Positions 53,633 to 64,000 of a stretch of DNA of 64,000 bases are shown here, piece after piece. The notes beneath the pieces are model-generated. The model was not told the origin of the DNA and ran no database searches. It worked only from the letters and a program-made list of their open reading frames with translations. Source of the DNA: Sepioteuthis lessoniana (Eukaryota; Mollusca; Cephalopoda; Myopsida; Loliginidae); the NCBI GenBank assembly GCA_963585895.1, contig OY757924.1, positions 63,936,028-64,000,027 of the forward strand, in the 5' to 3' direction. How positions within the stretch are numbered: position 1 is the first letter of the stretch; each line of letters begins with the position of its first letter. The translations under genes and the position numbers were made by a program.

Positions 53633-55185
53633 CGTTTTTAGCTTATATTCTGTACATTTCTATTTCTTTATTTTTTATTAATCGGCTGTGTGTCAATGAA
53701 TATCCGTATGAGTACTGACATACTGAGTTATTTTTTGTCACTTTTGTTTGTCACAATTTCAATCATTTACCTTTCATTTAAATCTTTTTCAAAACAATTT
53801 TTTTTCAGATTATTTTCCTTGCTGTCGGCTTTCTGACTTCAAAGCACAAAAATACGTGACATCTTGATCTGCGCCATCATATTGTTTGCTTTTAGTTTTG
53901 TTTCGAACGTTTTATTTTACTATCAAAAGATTTGTTCTTCATCATCGTCAACATTATACGTATTCTCTTATTATTATCAGTATCCTCCCCATTCGTCTTG
54001 TTATTTGATATCTTTTTCAATGTTATAGATTGTAATCAGTAACCACAGGTCTCTTCCTTTCTCTTGAAATATTCGTATATTTACCGTCGAGGTTAATAAA
54101 ATTGTGATGCTATTTGTCATAATTATCCACCGAAAAAAAAACTATCATTTTTTTTTTTTGGATTAACCTTCGTCCTAATACCATTTGGAAAAGCAGGAAT
54201 CCAAGTATTCTTCTCACAAGGAAATTAGATGGACAGAGTAGGTTTTAAAACTTAGTAATGACAAGTGGTCTAAGACACTTAACTGAAACATGCAGGGATG
54301 GGATGAGTAGTTTTGAAGAAAAAAGGAGGATAGGAGATAAAAAAACAAAACAAAACAAGACAATGCTTTGAGAAAAATATTCAAATTCTGAAAAAGATAG
54401 TAAGAATACAGGAATATGGACATAGCATAAATGCACATAAAAAAGAGAACTTTAAAAAAAAACTTAGACTTACTTTCTGTGAGACTATTTCTACACTATA
54501 TTCTCTGTTTTATTTTTTGCAAATATTGTCTACTTTCACTTACCAAGAAATATCCAGTAGAAAAGGGTAGTATAAGAAATGATTCATCTCGAATATTATT
54601 GAATTGGGTCAATTTTTTAACATAATATTCGTTACTGTCAAGACAGTATTCGATTGGTATTTCTATACTTGAATCTCATTGGTTGAAAAAGTCATCAGCA
54701 ATAGATATAACCTACTCATATTTAATTTTAAGCCAGTAATCTATTCAGGTACACTATCACATTTTTATACCTGGCCATATGAAAAGCATTGATCTGATTA
54801 TATTTGTCGACGTGAAGGAAAACAAAATGGTGTCTAATATCCCACTGCATGATTTTTCGTTGATAAAATTTCTGTATCAAAAACTGTTTAAAGCTTAAAT
54901 TCCTTCTGATTTAGTGATAGAAGAAAACTAACATGTCTATGCAAAAAATTAGATCAGATCTCTCAAAGTTAAAATTTTAACAAGTAGATTTTCTGACAGG
55001 CTTCTTTAAATAACCAAAAGGTAATTACGTATATAAATATTTAGAAACATTTGTGAGAACAAATATTAACGTGATTATTGTGACTGAAAAAGAAATTGCT
55101 TGGATGTTTATTATCATGTACTTTCATTTCAAACATTTGTTTTGTTGTTTAGTCTGTCAGTCGAATTCATAAAATTTGTTTTGTG
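53629..55185. other. Unassigned 1.5-kb AT-rich stretch
   Basis: Small frames at 54214-54625 show no motif. Nothing else supported. Confidence 0.4.
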
Positions 55186-55186
55186 G

Positions 55187-55262
55187 TGCACACACAGTCA
55201 CACACACACATATATAAATAAGAATGTGCGTATATATATATATAAAGGTGTGTGTGCGTGTT

Positions 55263-55360
<98 letters not shown>

Positions 55361-55361
55361 G

Positions 55362-55396
<35 letters not shown>

Positions 55397-55450
55397 GGTG
55401 TGTGTGAGTATATATATATATATATATATATAAGAATGTGTATGTGTGTG

Positions 55451-55492
<42 letters not shown>
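55187..55492. repeat. Compound (CA)n/(TA)n/(TG)n array
   Basis: Alternating blocks of AC, TA and GT dinucleotides over 300 bases. The 119- and 133-codon frames across it consist of Ile-Tyr, Thr-His and Cys-Val repeats and are artefacts. Confidence 0.95.
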
Positions 55493-55494
<2 letters not shown>

Positions 55495-56151
55495 GAGATG
55501 ATGATTTAGGAATCATTCAAACTGACAATATATGTAAGGTTTCGTGGAGTGTTCGATGTGTGACTTATATAATATCATTCAAGGAAATTTTATCTATAAT
55601 ATAATTGGAAGAAAAACTTAGTGATCCGCAATATGAAAAAGTAAAATGATTGATAGTGGCCATCTAAAATAGATTTATAATATCAAAATTACGTTCCGTT
55701 AAATTTTTCCTCCAGTTATATTACAGATACATATAATATGCGAGTGTGTGTGTGCGCCCAATTGTGTATATTTGTATATATTCTGCTCGTTTATATGTGT
55801 GTGTGTGAGTTTATTTTAATTTATATATATGACTAATATATATATATTCTCTTTGTGTGTTTATTTGTGTTCAGGGATCAATTTTTAGTATCCTTTCCTT
55901 GTATCCATTTTTATGTTTGTATGTAACAATCTCAAAATCTATTAAATTGTCGCACTGACATCCTCGACACTGCCCAACACTTATCAAATGTTTATGTACT
56001 CTGGCCATAACATCATAGACAGATTGCATCCATATTTGAGACATCTTAATCGCGAATAAGAAGTGCTGAAGTTCTTATCTGCCATCTTTGATAAAATATG
56101 ACTTCAACAATATATAAGTATTTATGTGAGCTAGGTGTAGTCAGGTGTGTT

Positions 56152-56190
<39 letters not shown>

Positions 56191-56242
56191 GTCTTCTTGT
56201 ACTCACATCGATGGATGTATGTATATGTGTGTATACATATAT
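55493..56242. other. Unassigned, with short GT and TA tracts
   Basis: GT and TA tracts near 55745, 55797 and 56150-56182. No gene. Confidence 0.4.
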
Positions 56243-56483
56243 AGTAAAGTTGGCGAACGTAGTTGAAGGCGACCAGAAGGCTCCCGTTTCAATAGCTACT
56301 AAACCGAGATGTAGAGAGGCACGACTCCTTTCCCTGGATTGCTCCACTTTACACTTGATACATACTTTATATTGCTGAGTGTTAAGCAAGAAGGTATCAA
56401 GTACCATTTCTAAAGTCTTTGATATGACGCGACTTGCGATTGAACCTCAGTCTCTCGAACCATTGGCGAACACTCTACCCACT
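56243..56483 (-). repeat. S1 tRNA-derived SINE
   Basis: AGTAAAGTTGGCGAACGTAG, GAAGGCTCCCGTTTCAATAG and TGCTGAGTGTTAAGCAAG. The reversed head has GCGATTGAACCTCAG, and the copy ends near GAACACTCTACCCACTATA, so the head is nearly complete. Confidence 0.85.
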
Positions 56484-56992
56484 ATATATATATATCGTTT
56501 CCCGTATGCTTCTCATGGAAATGTGTAAAAAAATTTCACGGCCTATGAAATGGTGGTGATAAAGAAAACGTTTAAAAAATCATGATGTACTTTAACCAAA
56601 GAACCTTGGAGTGAAATTTAAAAAAAAAATAGAAAGTGTTTTTTCTCTGGATAATTCTTGAAAACGTTCCTCTTCATCTGCCGATAATGACAATGAGCAA
56701 GAAATCGGTGTAATATGTTCAACAGGAATTAAGTCGAGTTGTTATGACTTTCAACCAAATTTCGACTGATAAACATATCAAAGACTAAACTTAGACTTAC
56801 TTTACCTCTACGTATATCTATCTCTGTGTGTTTTAATTCCGCCATTTAAAAAAAAACAGTATCCCTTCCAACTAGAAGTGGTTAACTCCACCTCAACTGA
56901 TGATCGAATTTATTAAACTCAATCTTGTATAGATTTATCTCTTCATGTATTTTACGATTGTCATATTTGATCATCAGGTTCGCAAATTTCGC
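56484..56992. other. Unassigned sequence
   Basis: No feature recognised. Confidence 0.4.
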
Positions 56993-57227
56993 GGGGTGTC
57001 CTCGTTGTGTAATGATTAAAGTGAATGACTGCGGCATCGCAGTAAGCGAGTTGGTACTCCAGTCACACTAGTACGTTCACTTTCGGGCAAATACCCTTGG
57101 GAAAGGTATGAACCCCCTTATCCTCACAGCTATTAAATATTACCAACACTTTTCTTGTAGGAGAATGGTTTTGGCATTGAATGACCAACAAAGGTTGATA
57201 TGCCATTTGAACAAAGAAACCAAACCA
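56993..57227 (+). repeat. S3 tRNA-derived SINE, near complete
   Basis: TCGTTGTGTAATGATTAAAG, GAGTTGGTACTCCAGTC, AATACCCTTGGGAAAGGTAT, TTTTGGCATTGAATGACC and GTTGATATGCCATTTGAAC. Confidence 0.85.
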
Positions 57228-57420
57228 AAACAATTACAAATTTCGTTTACTGATCACTGGTTTTTTGGGGTTTTTTTTGGGGGGGGGTTGATGTTGTTTT
57301 ACATTATTCCTCATTGTCAGTTTTTGCAATTCTATTAAATGTAATTATTTGTATATCTTTACTCACACAGACAAATATGTTTGGTTTGGTTTCTTTGATT
57401 AATAGCATATCAAACTATAT
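57228..57420. other. Unassigned, with S3 tail scrap
   Basis: GTTTCTTTGATTAATAGCAT near 57390 looks like a reversed S3 tail without a body, directly before an S1. Confidence 0.4.
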
Positions 57421-57660
57421 TTGAAGTTCGCCGGCCGTAGTTGAGAGTGATCTGAAGCCTCTCTTTTCAATAGCTATAACACCAAGATATAGAAAAGGAC
57501 CCTATACTTTTCATCGATTGCTCCGTTTTGGCCTTGACCAATAACTTATAACAGTGTGTTAAGCAAGGAAGCATCAAGTAACATTTTGGAGGGTTTTGGT
57601 ATGATTCCACCTGGGATTGAATCCTGGTCTACCGGACCATTGGCGAATACAGTAACCATT
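57421..57660 (-). repeat. S1 tRNA-derived SINE
   Basis: AGTTCGCCGGCCGTAGTTG, AGCTATAACACCAAGATAT, CAGTGTGTTAAGCAAGG and GGGATTGAATCCTGG (box B reversed). A short (TA)n follows the head. Confidence 0.8.
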
Positions 57661-57907
57661 ATATATATATAATCAATAGATCCTATATATATACTTAAAC
57701 GGAATTATCATAATTGAGTGCTCAGTGTAAAATTTATAAAATCTGTAGATATATATGAATAAGCTTATTCAAAACAAAATATCAATGAGAAACAAGAAAA
57801 TCAATAAGTATGTTCATTTATAAATTTATTTTGTTCACTATTGATGAACTCTTCAGTTATTTTTGGGATAATTCTGTTCTTTTTACCGTTAACTCCTGGG
57901 AATATAT

Positions 57908-57938
<31 letters not shown>
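57661..57938. other. Unassigned sequence and (TA)n tract
   Basis: Ends in the (TA)n tract at 57917-57938 that serves as the target of the mariner. Confidence 0.5.
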
Positions 57939-57940
<2 letters not shown>

Positions 57941-58842
57941 AGGATCATGAAATAAGTTTCTAGACTTTTTTCGTATGGGTACTTTTATTGATAGTACACA
58001 CATGAAACTATAGTCCCCTTCGAAGTAATCTCCTCTGGCTGCAATGCACATGTTGTACCGTTCAAACAATTTTGGGGAAGGCCCCACGGATGTCCTCTTG
58101 TGTAAGCGTGTCAATGACCTTCGTCACAGCCTCTTTCATCTCTTCAATTGTCTTATAACGACAGCCTCTGAGCTAAGGGAATAACCAAAAGTCACACGGA
58201 GCAAAGTCTGGACTATAGGGAGGGGAAGGAACTGTCTTGATGTCCATCTTGGTCAAATAGACTGTGACAAGGATGGAGTTGTGGACTGGTGCATTGTCCA
58301 GGTTGAAATGCCACGTCGATTTGAAGAGTGCTGGCCTCTTCCGACGGAATCTCTTCCTGAACTCCCTTAAAACCTCAACATAATAACCTTAACCCTAAAC
58401 CTTTAGCCAATCAACTCTGGTCTATTGACTTCCTTACTCCTCCAACACCTCTCATTAACCCTCACATTCTCTCTGCCTTCCTTGAATCTCTTATGCCACT
58501 CAAAAACTGATGCTCGATTCATGCAAGATGGTCGAACAGCAGACAGAAGCATTTCATACGTTACTGTGGCATTTTTCCAAATTTAAAACCTAATTTTATT
58601 ACATATCGTTCTTCTAATGTGTCCTCACGTCCAAATTGCATTTTTGAAATTCACCAGCTGTGACAATCAGGCTTGAGTAGGGTGTATTTCAATTCCTGCT
58701 GTAGGTGTTCCTTTTAACTTAAAATCATAACAATTGGTCAGTCATCTCATAAGATGTATAGCAATAACATATTAAATTTTCAAGAGTCGACGACAATGTT
58801 AAATGCCTGTACATAAAAGTCTGGAAACATATGGAAGGCACT

Positions 58843-58845
<3 letters not shown>
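57939..58845 (-). mobile_element. Mariner element, 907 bp, in a (TA)n tract
   Basis: Both ends are intact: CGAGGATCATG on the left, GGAAGGCACTAGG on the right, with TA on each side. The minus strand carries transposase relics. From 58650 downward they give the helix-turn-helix end (KRFKEGRE type), then the joined region at about 58380-58400, an LDNAPVHNS block with the second catalytic Asp, PPYSPDFAPCDFWLFP and EEMKEAVTKVIDTLTQED. It ends in RYNMCIAARGDYFEGD. Some codons are broken. It shares the internal deletion with the copies at 18.2 and 42.4 kb. Confidence 0.9.
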
Positions 58846-58892
<47 letters not shown>

Positions 58893-58895
58893 TTG
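58846..58895. repeat. (TA)n then (TG)n
   Basis: The right half of the tract split by the mariner, followed by TG units. Confidence 0.9.
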
Positions 58896-59129
58896 TGTGA
58901 TTTTAACAGCAAATATTGTCCATAACTTAGCATCAAATTAGTTATTTGAGATACTAAGTACCTTTTCAGTTTTTGATTCCTTCATGGGATTAATGGCTTT
59001 TGAAGAAGATCAGTTTTATATGAAATAACAATCTGTCTTTGGAACTTCTTGAATTTCTTGACTATGTTTCCAGTACATTAATGGAGATGAGAAGAAATTT
59101 TTGAATCCCTATTTTCTTGATAGCTCAAC

Positions 59130-59690
59130 ATTCAGTATAGCACGATAAGTAATTTTCTCCGTTTCTTTGATCTTCACCAGGTGATTGACTGAAACGGCAA
59201 CATCAATAATGGAACACTAAATAGTGTCCTTCCTAACAAGGGTTAGATCCCTCCGATGGTGATTGATTACGTAACAAGTCTGCACAGCGAATCCCTACAG
59301 AATTGCATTATTGATGGTACCAAATGTACAGCTCAAATCCCAATGCAGATTTTTTACGTCTGGTCTTGGTGGCCTTTGTATTCGTTCATACAGTACAATA
59401 ATTTGAATTATTTTCACAAGGTGATTTTAACAACGGTTAGTATGCTCTCGATTCTTCCTCTGATCTCCACTTCCCACAGTCACTTTTTGAATTTTTTGGG
59501 ACTGTTCCAAGGGCTTAAACTACCATCGGAGTCGTCGTCAACTTAATGCTAAATATCTTTCCCATCGCTGTGACAAAATCTACGTAATTTGTAGTTTTGT
59601 TTTCAATTCCTCTTGCAGCAGTTTGCTGCATTCGCTTATTATGTGATAAACCGTTTTATATCAGCCTCCCAATAAGCTACATTGCCATTA
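59130..59690 (-). pseudogene. L-R fragments, endonuclease to CCHC zone, scrambled
   Basis: The minus strand at 59137-59195 reads DVAVSVNHLVKIKETEKI, the segment after the RPD motif. Further parts match the post-endonuclease region (59440-59530) and a CCHC-zone scrap (59620-59690, CGCTTATTATGTGATAAACC on plus). The order suggests more than one truncated copy. Confidence 0.6.
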
Positions 59691-59694
59691 TCTT

Positions 59695-60061
59695 ATACTT
59701 ATCAGAATTTTTCACACAAGCGTTAGATGAGCGTTTTTTACTGAAGTTTGAGTGACAGGATGTCTTCTCAAGTCTCCTTGTCTCTTCCCAGTATTCTGGC
59801 TGATCCCAGTAATGCCACAGTCTGGATAGTCTCTGATTTTACTCTGATTTCTAAGTCTTACAGTCCTTTTATTAATTCTTTGGCGTCTGTTTTAAGCACA
59901 CCAATTACAACTGGTATCACCGTCGCCTACGTGTTCCAAAATGTTTTAGTTCTCTGGCAAGTCTACATATTGATCTCTTTTTTCGCTTTCTATTTTTCTT
60001 CCCTGGTTCTCTTTTTTTTTTTGTTGACTATTACTCGGTCTGGTAGTCTGGCCGAGATTAG
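59695..60061 (-). pseudogene. L-R fragment, left of S3 insertion
   Basis: The reversed 3' end (CAGAATTTTTCACACAAGCG, GTATTCTGGCTGATCCCAG) continues through the KVTV codons to the RRPD zone (TCTGGCCGAGATTAG). The insertion duplicated CTGGCCGAGATTAG (60048-60061). Confidence 0.75.
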
Positions 60062-60299
60062 GATTCTTTGTTTTAATGGCATATCAACTCTTTTTAGGTT
60101 ATTTAATGCCAAAGCCATTCTCCTAGAAGAACAGTAGTGGTACTATTTAACCCATAGCTGGGAGGATATGGGAGTTCCTACGTTTCCCAAGGGTTTTTGC
60201 CCGAAAGTGAACGTAATAGCACGACTGGAGTACGAACTCGCTTACAACGATTCCGGAGCCCATTGCTTTAATCGTTACACCACGAGGACCCCCCCCCAA
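60062..60299 (-). repeat. S3 SINE with 14-bp target duplication, inside L-R
   Basis: Reversed tail TTTAATGGCATATCAACTCT, TTATTTAATGCCAAAGCC, CTATTTAACCCATAGCTGG and GGAGTACGAACTCGC (box B reversed), ending GTTACACCACGAGGACC. CTGGCCGAGATTAG flanks it at 60048-60061 and 60300-60313. Confidence 0.9.
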
Positions 60300-60660
60300 C
60301 TGGCCGAGATTAGATGACCCGTTTATATTTCAAAATTCCAGAGGACGTTGTGCGTCTCCTTCTCCAGGACCGATCCGTGTTGTGCATATAATATTCGATC
60401 GTATTATTAAATATAAATTCCTTGCTCAATTCACAGTAGGTGACCTCCTCCACCCAGTTGTGTCTCGTCTTATTGTCTTAATTTGCTCCATTTGCTTATT
60501 ATATGATTTATGGTCTCATGTCTATCACCAATAACCTACACTATTTTTTTATTCTTCACTTCGAAGAGATTCACTCTTTCTCTTAAGATTTTCCTTTCTT
60601 AGACATGAAGAAGTCTTCTTCGTGTGAGATTTCGTTTGTTTGTCACTTGAATGATCAGTA
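60300..60660 (-). pseudogene. L-R fragment, right of S3 insertion
   Basis: Continues the split copy: IQTD codons, WYMH-type block, HW block and CCHC zone (TATGGTCTCATGTCTATCAC on plus), then linker. Confidence 0.7.
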
Positions 60661-60829
60661 CAATTGCTTTTCTTTCCAAGTTTATATTCTAGTTTATATT
60701 TTGTAGTTATTATGGTTCTGTTGATCTTTGTGTTGTGTTGTTTATGGTTGATGTAAATAGCTTTCCTTTGTTTTTTTTTTTGTTATGGATTCTTCGAGTT
60801 GTGGTTTCGATGTATTTTGATTGCTGGTG
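60661..60829. other. Probable L-R linker, not resolved
   Basis: T-rich sequence between two L-R segments. No motif could be read. Confidence 0.35.
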
Positions 60830-61600
60830 TGTCTTCTTTATCCATTTTTTTTACACACACAGGCTATGATACTATTTTTATTTTATTTTACTTTCAAATC
60901 CGCTTGTCTGATGTTGTCTTCTTCCAATATTCTCAATGACTTGTAAATTTTCTTTTTCTTTTTTTTTTTTTTTTTTCGTGAGTTCAGTCTTTTTCTTGTT
61001 AGGTAGTTCTATTCCTCCTGTCATTTATTGTTTTTTTGGTTCTCATTGATAGCAAGACACATTTTTTTCTAAGCAAAATACATTCCTTATACACTTATTG
61101 TATATTCTCACTACCCGTTTTAGGGTTTCCCATTCTTTTCTTTTGAGCGAACAGTTTGATGTCGTCCATATACATTACGTGATTAATCGTTTCTTGCGCT
61201 TTTGCAAGTTTTTTATCCACCTGTGCATTTCATAAGTAAGCAGTTGAGTGGCATCATCTTTTTCACGACTAGTAATGGTGATAGCGTATTTCCATGGAAT
61301 ATGCCTCTCAGGATTTTCACCTCGGCTAAACTTTTTATTATTGCTGTCAATTTCACTCACCATTCTTGATGGTTTCCTCGATGAAGTTTATGACTTCGTC
61401 AAATGTCTTGTACAGTCAATTATGCCGCTTTGCAGGACCATATCTCACTTTTTTGCCTGTAGTTTTGCACTTATTGAGGATATGTTGACCAAAGTATAGT
61501 AATTTACCGTTGCGCTTGTTCCTTTGCGGCATACTTTCTGTTCTTCGGGGAACAGCCTGCAGCTTTTTAGCAATGAGTAAAAATCCTTCCGAATTTCTTG
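60830..61600 (-). pseudogene. L-R reverse transcriptase region with intact YMDD
   Basis: From high to low coordinates the minus strand reads RRTESMPQRNKRNGKLLYFG, FDEVINFIEETIKNGE, VKILRGIFHGNTLSPLL (a changed QGDSLSP block) and INHVMYMDDIKLFA. The YMDD codons are at 61161-61172. Lower down SLRILEEDNIRQADLK matches the region where YLGI is expected. It is the best view of the L-R polymerase core here, but frame changes and A-runs break it into pieces. Confidence 0.75.
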
Positions 61601-61602
61601 GT

Positions 61603-61795
61603 GCAGTCCACTGGGGCTGTGAAGTACACCGAATGCATCTCAAATGAGTGTCCTGCATATGACACTAAATAATCTGATGGACAGGCTCTCTTAATACTGG
61701 AGGGTTTAGGGCTGCCCCTTAATTGTCATCGCTCCCAGGTCCATTCTGGTCCGGTGTAGTAGATACCTAAGACATAACGTAATTTAGTCTTAAAA
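61603..61795 (+). repeat. S4 element, head part only
   Basis: GTGCAGTCCACTGGGGC, AAGTACACCGAATGCATCTC and ATCGCTCCCAGGTCC, ending near CGGTGTAGTAGATACCTAAG. It lies between two L-R relics in opposite orientation. Confidence 0.75.
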
Positions 61796-61799
61796 CAGG

Positions 61800-62235
61800 T
61801 AGAATCCTGATCCTAGGAGTAAAACAACAACAAAAATAATAGGTGGAACAATTTTGGAACAATGTATGGGAACTTAAGAGTTCATAGTCGAAAAGCCGAA
61901 TGGATAAACAGTATGGAAAAAGAGCCATAAAGACTCGAAGAAGGACCAAAAGCGAAAATACACCTCGGTTCTATCATAAAAACACTCAAAAAAGTTTTCG
62001 AATATGGGAAACGCCAGGCTATGATGGCATATATGAATACTAGTTTTAAAACATCACCTCCTTTCACGAGAGACGCCATCGAAATGAATAGATGTAAAGA
62101 AGAAGTTGACTTACTGAAGGGGATGACTAAACGAAAGACCAATCTGAACTAATCCCGCCCACAAAAAAGTCCCCAACAATAACAGACTTATAGCTTGCCT
62201 ACCGATGATGTGGAAAATACTAACGGCACAAACTG
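61800..62235 (+). pseudogene. L-R fragment, N-terminal side of the polymerase
   Basis: The plus strand reads KVEQFWNNVWEL-type codons near 61840, then AEWINSMEK, with degenerate sequence to NNRLIACLPMMWKILTAQ at 62175-62230. That block is the early reverse-transcriptase motif (NYRPIACLP type) and is the most 5' L-R segment in the window. Confidence 0.65.
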
Positions 62236-62236
62236 G

Positions 62237-62450
62237 GGATTTAGTTTTGTTTTATGGCATATCAACCATTGTAGGTTATTTCATTCCAAATCCATTTTTA
62301 TACATATAAACAGTTCTATTGCAAATAATTCCGTTTAGCCTAAGTACTCAGTTTAAAGGCCAAAACAGTTCAATTTAAAAAAAATTCCTTTTAACATAAG
62401 CACACGGTTTAGTTCTGTTTAACCTAGATATAGGACCTATTGTTCCACTT
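62237..62450 (-). repeat. S4 element, tail and two units
   Basis: TATGGCATATCAACCATTGT, AGGTTATTTCATTCCAAATC and TCTATTGCAAATAATTCCG, ending about AACCTAGATATAGGACC. The head is missing. Confidence 0.8.
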
Positions 62451-63455
62451 ATTATCATTAGTATTCTTGTTGTTTTTGTACTCCTAACACCTGGATTCTA
62501 CCTGTTCTAAGCCTTAATAACCTGACGTCTTGGTTATCTCGAGATTTCGAAGTTTAATGTTATTGTGCCTTGCAATATAAGTCTATTTCACCTTCTAAAT
62601 ACCATCAGTACGACTGTTGCCTTTATATTGATCTTTTTTAATTCTTTTTTTACATTTAGATATTTTTTCTGCAGTTCGTCTGCAACAACGATATAACCTA
62701 TCAGTAAAAGTGTATTTACCGAAAACTGTGCGACCAGTTAAAGTAATTCTCTAAATTATGTATTTATTTCTATTTATATATTTATAATTTTTTATTCCTT
62801 TTGCGGTTTGTCCATATACTGTTTATGTTTTCTCGAAAACTAGATATTTGCTTCGGACAGATGCTGGTTTGCTAATACCCAACTGATTTGTCTATTAATC
62901 TCTAGCAATTCACTTAGGATATATTTCACTTTGTTGATGACATATGAGTAATTTGCTTCAGACAGATCAGACTTTGAAAATCTACGATTGATTTGTTGTG
63001 CTAATAGTACTAATTTGTTTTGACTGGTTCAATTTTATTGATATACCATTGATCTGTTTGGACAAATAGGTATTTTGCCTATATTTCCGTAGATTGATTT
63101 ACAGAACCAATTATTATACATTTCCCAATATTAAAGAACACGTGTTATTCTGCATGCCACTATCTTTTCACATATTGAATTGTGTTAGTTATTTTCATCC
63201 AAGTTCCCTCTATTTTATAAATTTTTATTCAATTTCATTTAATAATAAGAATGAAATTTATTTATTTATTTTCATATGTTCTAAAATTTTCTGACAACCT
63301 TTCTCGGGAAATTCTTATTGTTACTACTCAGATTAATTAACATTTTACAATAAAATCGACTCTAATCATTTTTTTTGGTATTCTTTCATAAAAGTTTTAA
63401 CTGGATCATTTTTAATGAAATTTAAGACGCAGTAAGTGTCTTCATAAACCCATAT
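62451..63455. other. Unassigned AT-rich sequence
   Basis: The segment at 62850-63090 repeats loosely similar phrases (TTTGCTTCAGACAGAT, TTGCTTCGGACAGATG, TGATTTGT), which may be an old tandem repeat. No gene. Confidence 0.4.
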
Positions 63456-63459
63456 CACG

Positions 63460-63800
63460 TCTAAGTAAAATAGCTGATCTGACTAGAGCTGTGGTCTAGA
63501 CGGTGTCCATTCTTGTAAAATCTATCTTATTTTCTAGCCGGGATAGCTGATCTGTTCGTATTGTAAAATACCAGAGATTTGAATGCATCTCATTTGCAAG
63601 GACATATACTGTTTTATGCTTTCACTGTTTGCAAACATGGCTAAATTTGAATCTCATGACAATTTCCAGTGGATATTCTTGCATTCATTTCGTTCCCGTT
63701 TGCTGTATTCGTTTATTGTTTGATTACTATTTATTGTCTGTCTCAAGATAACCTATACTTATTGTCCAAATGACTATTCTAAGCATTCAATCTGATTTTG
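63460..63800 (-). pseudogene. L-R fragment, endonuclease to CCHC zone
   Basis: Plus-strand text TAGCCGGGATAGCTGATCTG (reversed RRPD zone), GTATTGTAAAATACCAGAG, ATTTCCAGTGGATATTCTTG (reversed HW codons) and GTTTATTGTTTGATTACTAT (reversed ETINH zone). Heavily decayed. Confidence 0.6.
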
Positions 63801-64000
63801 AGACCACTGTAGATTGTAAGGTCTCGGTACTATGGTCTCCTGTTCCAGATGTATCTTGATGTTTTACTGACGATGCAGTTCTCTTCCTTTTTTTCTCTCT
63901 GATTCTGCTTTTCAATGCCAAATTCAGCTCCTAAATCTTAACTATTGAGTCCACAAGGTTGTAAGGATTTCAAGCCTTTTCTCCTTTTTTATTTATCTTG

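Noticed and set aside
55100-55516. Frames of 119-133 codons on both strands
   Set aside because: They are translations of TA, TG and CA repeats, mostly Ile-Tyr, Cys-Val and Thr-His.
56900-56930. Hammerhead core at CTGATGATCGAA
   Set aside because: There is no room for stem II between CTGATGA and the next GAA.
56993-57070. tRNA gene
   Set aside because: Box A- and box B-like sequences are part of the S3 SINE head and are followed by the SINE body. No full cloverleaf is kept.

Overview
This window reads as gene-poor, AT-rich animal nuclear DNA, most likely from a cephalopod mollusc (octopus, squid or cuttlefish type). That call is inference. It rests on the mix of tRNA-derived SINEs that share a central block and 3' tails, short transposon-derived reading frames of a kind common in cephalopod assemblies, and very many (TA)n tracts. 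I found no convincing host exon, no real tRNA or rRNA gene, no CRISPR array and no operon. Almost every open frame is low-complexity repeat or decayed transposon.

Repeat names used here are local labels. L-A is a non-LTR retrotransposon seen only as the C-terminal end of its reverse transcriptase, with an (ATG)n tail (8 fragments). L-R is a non-LTR retrotransposon with reverse transcriptase, a CCHC motif and an RPD-type restriction-like endonuclease, with a (TAA)n tail; it supplies most coding relics (about 18 fragments). S1, S2 and S3 are tRNA-headed SINE families. S4 is an abundant SINE-like family (about 19 copies) carrying an internal tandem array. There are also four copies of one mariner family, one relic of a second mariner lineage, one solo LTR, and one Penelope-like element with a GIY-YIG domain.

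Layout. 0-9 kb: L-A and SINE relics, two foldback inverted repeats (5.8 and 6.7 kb) and a 300-bp mariner MITE (8.9 kb). 9-15 kb: a 36-bp minisatellite, L-R split by S4, two L-A fragments in inverted orientation, and a decayed mariner. 15-20 kb: mostly unassigned AT-rich DNA. 20-33.5 kb: a dense L-R graveyard interrupted by S4, S2 and a solo LTR. 33.6-50 kb: SINE clusters, a mariner nested in a SINE, and a second 36-bp minisatellite. 50-52.6 kb: the Penelope-like relic, an inverted repeat with hammerhead-like cores in both arms, and a GC-rich hairpin-rich element. 53-64 kb: SINEs, compound microsatellites, a mariner in a (TA)n tract, and further L-R relics including one with a YMDD motif.

Nothing here works as a gene system. 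The history is one of layered insertion: L-R is the older layer, and S2, S3, S4 and the LTR sit inside it with target duplications or clean junctions. The signals most worth a second look are the hammerhead-ribozyme-like cores, the hairpin-rich element at 52.1-52.5 kb, the inverted repeats (which would make long double-stranded RNA if transcribed) and the internally repetitive S4 family.
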